Source: Candidatus Thiodiazotropha sp. (ex Gloverina cf. vestifex) (GTDB lineage Bacteria; Pseudomonadota; Gammaproteobacteria; Chromatiales; Chromatiaceae). Taken from it: a stretch of DNA of 19,542 bases. Within the stretch, counting starts at the first letter, position 1. Each line of letters starts with the position of its first letter. Made by a program: the position numbers and the translations under genes. The notes beneath the pieces were generated by a model that was not told the DNA's origin, did not search any database, and saw only the letters and a list, made by a program, of their open reading frames with translations. The stretch spans positions 1 to 19,542 of the forward strand of contig JAHXHT010000015.1 of NCBI GenBank assembly GCA_025656435.1, read 5' to 3'. This document shows positions 16,257 to 19,542 of the stretch, piece after piece.

Positions 16257-16679
16257 TTAAGAGGTCGCTTGGGCAGTGATCTGCCAGAGCACGTAATAGA
16301 GACCGAAAGTCGCCCAGCCCAGAGTGAAGATCAAGAGAAGGTAAGGTGTCCAGGCGATACTTGATTCGAGATAATCGGACAACTGGCTCACAATGGCCAG
16401 AGGCGCCGTAACCCACAACGCCGTGATAACCATAGTCCGACTGTCCAGGACTTGAATCTGTTTTTTTGCGAAGGCCGAAGCGATCAGCACGAGAATGCAG
16501 AGTAGCGAGGCATGCAGGCTTAGTGCGGCTATCGAAAGCTTGAAAGAGACCGCCTGCCCGAGCGCCTGATCCCAATTACTCAACAGATAGATATCAAGAT
16601 AGGCAAAACCGCTGGCCAGTATCTGGAAGCTGGCAGCAATAAGAAATGAGAGTGTGACGACCTTGAATACCGCTTTCAT
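16257..16679 (-). CDS. Unrecognised four-helix membrane protein
   Basis: I do not recognise the family of this 140-residue protein. Four hydrophobic segments are visible: roughly 5-28 (VVTLSFLIAASFQILASGF), 46-68 (SIAALSLHASLLCILVLIAS), 82-102 and 112-134 (LLLIFTLGWATFGLYYVLW). Loops are short and carry few charges. AGGAAC sits at a good distance upstream of the ATG at 16679, which supports expression. The gene converges with hemY, 26 bases apart, and lies 63 bases downstream of the amidotransferase stop on the same strand, so co-transcription is possible. The first segment could be read as a signal anchor. Confidence 0.7.
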   Translation of the reverse strand: MKAVFKVVTLSFLIAASFQILASGFAYLDIYLLSNWDQALGQAVSFKLSIAALSLHASLLCILVLIASAFAKKQIQVLDSRTMVITALWVTAPLAIVSQLSDYLESSIAWTPYLLLIFTLGWATFGLYYVLWQITAQATS

Positions 16680-16742
16680 GGTGTTCCTGTCTTAGGGTTG
16701 TCTGAGTAACTTTAGCAGCGATGTGAAATTGATGAACAGGCC

Positions 16743-17435
16743 CTAGTCACTATGGAGGAATTCAAGCACTTCGCTCATCAGCCCATTGATGGTGCGGTAT
16801 TGATCATTGGAGGCGGAGAGAATATCCACTTCGGTCTGGATATAGGCAGCAGGTACCAGTTCGTTACGGCAGTTTGAGACGATGGCCTGGGCCGATACCG
16901 GGGTGGTCTCCAGGTGGAACTGAAGTCCGATCACGGCACTGCCGATCTGGAAGGCCTGATGACGACAGACAGCGCTCTCCGCAATGCAGAAGGCGTCCTT
17001 GGGCAGATCGAAGGTCTCGCCGTGCCAGTGGAACACCTCGGTCGATCCGGGGAAGCGGAAAGTGTTGCTGTCAGGCATAGCGAGACTCTGAACAGGAAAC
17101 CAACCGATCTCCTTCTCGTGATTTCGGTAAACCCTGGCGCCCAGGGCGCTTGCAATTAACTGTGCCCCAAGGCAGATACCGAGCATCGGTTTGCCGGTAG
17201 CGATAAATTCACGGATAAACCACTTTTCAGCAACCAGCCAGGGATAGTCCCGCTCATCATTCACACTCATGGGGCCGCCCATGATGATGAGAAAGTCTAC
17301 CTGGTTGGGGTTTGGTAACTCAGGGGATTCGAAGAGGGGAGAAGATGAAATCTGGTAATCAGCATCTTTCAGCCAGGTCTCGATGCTGCCCAGGCCTTCG
17401 AAGGGAACGTGTTGTAGATAGTGGGCGTGTCTCAC
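16743..17435 (-). CDS. Class I glutamine amidotransferase (GMP-synthase-like)
   Basis: This cytoplasmic protein of about 230 residues has a single class I glutamine amidotransferase domain. Numbered from an in-frame TTG at 17441 (two residues longer), the nucleophile is C90 in GKPMLGICLGAQL and the other triad members are H176 and E178 in GLQFHLETT. FLIIMGGPMSVND and the HWHGETFDLP segment mark the stand-alone branch related to GuaA. Its acceptor substrate is unknown. I prefer GTG 17435 because MRHAHYLQHVPFEGLGSIE is the usual N-terminus; neither start has a clear ribosome-binding site, so it may depend on translation of the preceding phosphatase gene, whose frame runs across the start. Confidence 0.85.
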   Translation of the reverse strand: MRHAHYLQHVPFEGLGSIETWLKDADYQISSSPLFESPELPNPNQVDFLIIMGGPMSVNDERDYPWLVAEKWFIREFIATGKPMLGICLGAQLIASALGARVYRNHEKEIGWFPVQSLAMPDSNTFRFPGSTEVFHWHGETFDLPKDAFCIAESAVCRHQAFQIGSAVIGLQFHLETTPVSAQAIVSNCRNELVPAAYIQTEVDILSASNDQYRTINGLMSEVLEFLHSD

Positions 17436-18027
17436 AGTCAATACAGTAATTGTGTTGGTTCAATGTGTATCGTCGCATAGAGATGAGAGTTGATCGACTC
17501 CTAGAGCCTTTGCTCGACGAACCAGGCCCCAACCAACCCATGGTCTTGAGTTCCTTTGCGATGAAGTGGTTGATGAAACCGTGACCCACCAGGATGATAT
17601 TGCCGTGCTCGTTGGCGAGTTGTGCCAATCTCTCAGCTGCCTGTCTTGCTCGTCGTCTGGCATTAGTGAACGACTCCCCATTGCGGGAAAAGCCAAATAG
17701 CCAGAGTATTCTCAACACAACGACCCAGATGCCAATGGGGAGTGTCATTCTCCCGCTGCTGAAGTGAGGTATGGGGGTTTCACGAAATAATGGATCTTTG
17801 TGGTGGATGTGTTTTATACCCAGGGCATGGGCCGATTCCACCGCGCGTGGTAAATCACTGGAGATAACGAGGTCGTGCCCCTGCGCTAATGTCTTGGTGT
17901 CTCTTGGCGGTTCATCGATGATGCCCGATACCGCGTAGGCGTCGACAATCTGGGGCAGTGCTTCGGCACGAACAAGACCGGATAATTGAAATGCCGGTTT
18001 GCCATGTCTGAGCAAAGTAATATGCAC
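17359..18027 (-). CDS. Histidine phosphatase superfamily protein
   Basis: This 222-residue protein starts with the phosphoglycerate-mutase-like motif LLRHGKP (R7, H8, G9) and has a second catalytic histidine in ILVGHGFINHFIAKEL. SSDLPRAVESAHALG is also typical. A hydrophobic stretch, LPIGIWVVVLRILWLFGF, is shared with a marine-bacterial branch I recall; whether it is membrane-associated is unclear. The GTG at 18027 begins MHITLLRHGKP, the expected N-terminus. After MGWLGP (about residue 180) the sequence no longer looks like the family, and the frame overlaps the amidotransferase gene by about 77 bases. A different frame reaches a stop at 17460, so a C-terminal frameshift or lost stop codon is possible. 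Confidence 0.78.
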   Translation of the reverse strand: MHITLLRHGKPAFQLSGLVRAEALPQIVDAYAVSGIIDEPPRDTKTLAQGHDLVISSDLPRAVESAHALGIKHIHHKDPLFRETPIPHFSSGRMTLPIGIWVVVLRILWLFGFSRNGESFTNARRRARQAAERLAQLANEHGNIILVGHGFINHFIAKELKTMGWLGPGSSSKGSRSRSTLISMRRYTLNQHNYCIDCETRPLSTTRSLRRPGQHRDLAERC

Positions 18028-18118
18028 GCCCTACAACGCCTCTCTCGATCCAGTCTTGTGAGTATAAGCGGGTATGAATGCTGATGGCGCAGAATGCTTC
18101 AACTGAAGTGATATTGCA

Positions 18119-19054
18119 TCACGCTTCGTCATGTTGATCCGGTGATGCCAGTTGAGCGATCCTGGTTTGGCAAACTTCGCCGGTGATGGTTTTCAATGCC
18201 ACGATCTGTGTGTTGATGGCGTGAAGCTCAGATTCGCTGATGCGGTAGCTTTTGCTGTATCGGGCATCCACGTAAGCTCGGCGCAGCAGATCGAACAGAC
18301 GTTTATCGCTTTCGTCCTGTTGCGGGAAGACCTCCTGGTAGCGGGGGTCGAAACCGGACGCTTGGTGGATGAGCTTTTCCATGTCGTGCTCTTTGGGCCG
18401 GTAGCCGGTATGCACCAGGAGCAGGCAGGTAATGTAGCGCTCAGTGGCTTGGTGCAGCAGAAAGGCGGCAATCTTCCACTCCGACTCGCCCATGGCGTTA
18501 CGCGCCATCTTCAGAAAACCGTCGGCACTGCCCATCCACTCTTCAAAGTAGTCCTTTGCATGACGTAGTCGTATCGCTGCCGGCAATGCTTTGGGCGGGC
18601 GGGCCAGCTTGTAGCGCTTGGAGTCGAAGAGCAGATATCCCTCCTTGAGGATATCCATGAAGAAGAAACGCCGTTCCGCCAGCATCTGGTCCACGTGGTG
18701 GATGGTGTGGGCGATGTAGCTGACCCGGCTGCCTCGGCCACCGGGTTCAAGCTGGTGTTTCAGATCGGTGTCGTAGGTGATGTTGCGTTCAGCCGATTTA
18801 TCGGCGGTGACAATGAGAATGTCGAAATCAGACCGGTATTCGTAGGTGACGTGATCCTCTTCGTACTCATCCTCAACCCAATCGCCTCTGGCGTGGGAGC
18901 CAAAGAGGATAATCATTTCCACGCCATGGCGTTGCCGGATGGCGGCAACGATCTCATCGAGATATTGCAGTTTTTGTGGGGGGAGATGCTTGGGGCGGGT
19001 TTTCATTTTGTACCAGGCAGAGGGACCCCTTGTGTCCTTGTAGCTATATTCCAT
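18119..19054 (-). CDS. Nucleotidyltransferase-HEPN domain fusion protein
   Basis: This 311-residue protein joins a minimal nucleotidyltransferase domain (about 30-130) to a HEPN domain (about 165-290). The first has FGSHARG (52-57) and SDFDILI with acidic residues D76 and D78, separated by an unusually acidic insert. The second has AAFLLHQATERYITCLLLVHTG followed by KEHDMEKL, the typical HEPN helices. Separate MNT and HEPN proteins form toxin-antitoxin pairs in which the MNT part can AMPylate the HEPN RNase. Here both are on one chain, so self-regulation is possible but unproven. The start at 19054 is chosen because it overlaps the upstream stop (ATGA) and follows GGGAGAG; an upstream ATG at 19081 adds nine residues. 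Confidence 0.85.
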   Translation of the reverse strand: MEYSYKDTRGPSAWYKMKTRPKHLPPQKLQYLDEIVAAIRQRHGVEMIILFGSHARGDWVEDEYEEDHVTYEYRSDFDILIVTADKSAERNITYDTDLKHQLEPGGRGSRVSYIAHTIHHVDQMLAERRFFFMDILKEGYLLFDSKRYKLARPPKALPAAIRLRHAKDYFEEWMGSADGFLKMARNAMGESEWKIAAFLLHQATERYITCLLLVHTGYRPKEHDMEKLIHQASGFDPRYQEVFPQQDESDKRLFDLLRRAYVDARYSKSYRISESELHAINTQIVALKTITGEVCQTRIAQLASPDQHDEA

Positions 19055-19275
19055 CAATGCCGGCTCTCCCTTTCCGCGCATAGCCGGCAGTTCTTGTTGT
19101 AGGGCGTGGCCACTGCCATGCGCTCTAGCCGACCGGCAAGGTCCTGTAGTACCAAGCTGAAATTAAGGCGTTCAGATTCCTGAAGGCCGGTCCATTTCAG
19201 CATCAAAGCGGCGAGTAAGCGTATGTGGTCCGCCATTAGACCGAGCTCATCCGCCAACGGGCGTTGCAAATCCAT
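19054..19275 (-). CDS. Unknown 73-residue protein before MNT-HEPN gene
   Basis: I do not recognise this family. The predicted protein is mostly helical (LADELGLMADHIRLLAALMLKW, then ERLNFSLVLQDLAGRLERM), with a short C-terminal tail containing a Cys-x-x-Cys pair, CRLC, and then basic and acidic residues. No membrane segment or signal peptide is evident. The ATG at 19275 is chosen because CAGGAGAAAC lies just upstream; an in-frame upstream start at 19296 would add seven residues. Its stop overlaps the start of the MNT-HEPN gene by ATGA, so the two are almost certainly co-translated. A partner or regulator of that protein is a reasonable guess only. Confidence 0.65.
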   Translation of the reverse strand: MDLQRPLADELGLMADHIRLLAALMLKWTGLQESERLNFSLVLQDLAGRLERMAVATPYNKNCRLCAERESRH

Positions 19276-19390
19276 GTTGTTTCTCCTGACAGTCATTCCC
19301 TGTGCCTGCGCACCACCCCATGTGGCTTAATGCAGGAACTTCGTCTATCAGGTGCGGCAGGTTTATTCCCCGTCATTGACGGGTGTTCTA

Positions 19391-19542
19391 TTACACCCTT
19401 GTCCGAATCTTAATACCGGACGCAGCGGCCGCCTGAATGGCACATCCTAATGGATCAAGCGTGTCGCTACCTCGTGAAAGATTTTGGGACATCCGAGTCC
19501 CCAAAATCGACTCGCCAACGCGACAGCCGTTATGCCCCGACC
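19391..19542 (-). CDS. Possible C-terminal fragment of an ORF leaving the window
   Basis: On the minus strand one frame stays open from the window edge for 49 codons to a TAA at 19391. It reads through SGHNGCRVGESILGTRMSQ and ends in AAAASGIKIRTRV. The GHxxxxCxxGE look and the stem-loops directly after the stop remind me weakly of the tail of IS200/IS605-type TnpB proteins and their right ends, but no diagnostic zinc-finger or catalytic motif lies inside the window. It could equally be non-coding. The 19480-19508 hairpin falls inside this frame. Confidence 0.22.
   Translation of the reverse strand, partial: SGHNGCRVGESILGTRMSQNLSRGSDTLDPLGCAIQAAAASGIKIRTRV
19480..19508. repeat. Near-perfect 11-base-arm hairpin
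   Basis: GATTTTGGGAC (19480-19490) pairs with GTCCCCAAAATC (19497-19508) across a six-base loop, with a single extra base in the right arm. It has no clear T-tract following it on the plus strand, so a simple terminator is doubtful. Confidence 0.6.

Larger units (their letters stand above)
19297..19542. other. Right-edge region rich in inverted repeats
   Basis: This 246-base end of the window has no well-supported complete gene. It holds CCCGTCA-T-TGACGGG (19369-19383), the overlapping GGGTGT/ACACCC hairpin (19381-19398), GTCCG/CGGAC (19401-19421), and the long hairpin GATTTTGGGAC / GTCCCCAAAATC (19480-19508). The first two share three bases and cannot form at once. The density of stems suggests a structured RNA or the end of a mobile element. 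Confidence 0.5.

Noticed and set aside
16225..16275. Terminator between hemY and the convergent membrane gene
   Set aside because: Only a weak AAGCGA/TCGCTT pairing with a long loop is present, with no T-tract.
1..19542. CRISPR arrays, tRNA or rRNA genes
   Set aside because: No regularly spaced direct repeats, no clover-leaf sequences and no rRNA-like blocks were seen in the intergenic stretches.

Overview
This window looks like chromosomal DNA of a moderately GC-rich gammaproteobacterium. The main evidence is the block argH / algZ-algR / hemC-hemD-hemX-hemY, an order known from Pseudomonas and other gammaproteobacteria, plus a PilU-type pilus ATPase, YcgL and a DUF1415 protein. A diheme cytochrome resembling the FccA subunit of flavocytochrome c sulfide dehydrogenase hints at a sulfur-oxidising lineage (Chromatiales-like or a relative). 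That lineage call is inference.

Layout: 87-2891 (minus) holds glgP and ycgL, probably co-transcribed. pilU (3001-4110, minus) lies upstream and is divergent from a MOSC-domain gene (4252-5059, plus) that carries one frameshift. A DUF1415 gene overlaps the MOSC stop by 8 bases. Rubredoxin (5621-5791) and a MazG-like pyrophosphohydrolase (5953-6309) follow on the minus strand. 6413-7355 (minus) is a decayed M48 metallopeptidase gene with several lesions, one of them exactly one extra copy of a 4-base tandem repeat. A VOC/glyoxalase-like gene overlaps argH by an ATGA. From a 60-base divergent spacer, argH runs left and algZ-algR run right. An FccA-like diheme cytochrome sits between algR and the hem genes, followed by hemC, hemD, hemX and hemY (12009-16230).

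The right arm (16257-19275, minus) is more accessory: an unrecognised four-helix membrane protein, a class I glutamine amidotransferase, a histidine-phosphatase-superfamily protein whose C-terminus runs into the amidotransferase gene, and a two-gene unit of an unknown 73-residue protein overlapping a single-chain nucleotidyltransferase-HEPN protein. The last 250 bases contain several hairpins and an open frame that leaves the window, possibly the edge of a mobile element.

Functional links: hemC and hemD make and close the tetrapyrrole ring, and hemX/hemY are their usual membrane companions. AlgZ/AlgR is a LytTR two-component pair that in Pseudomonas controls type IV pilus and alginate functions, and PilU is encoded elsewhere in the window. 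glgP mobilises stored glycogen. No complete undescribed multi-gene system was found. The best candidates for a second look are the MNT-HEPN pair with its small partner, the orphan FccA-like cytochrome, and the repeat-shifted M48 gene.
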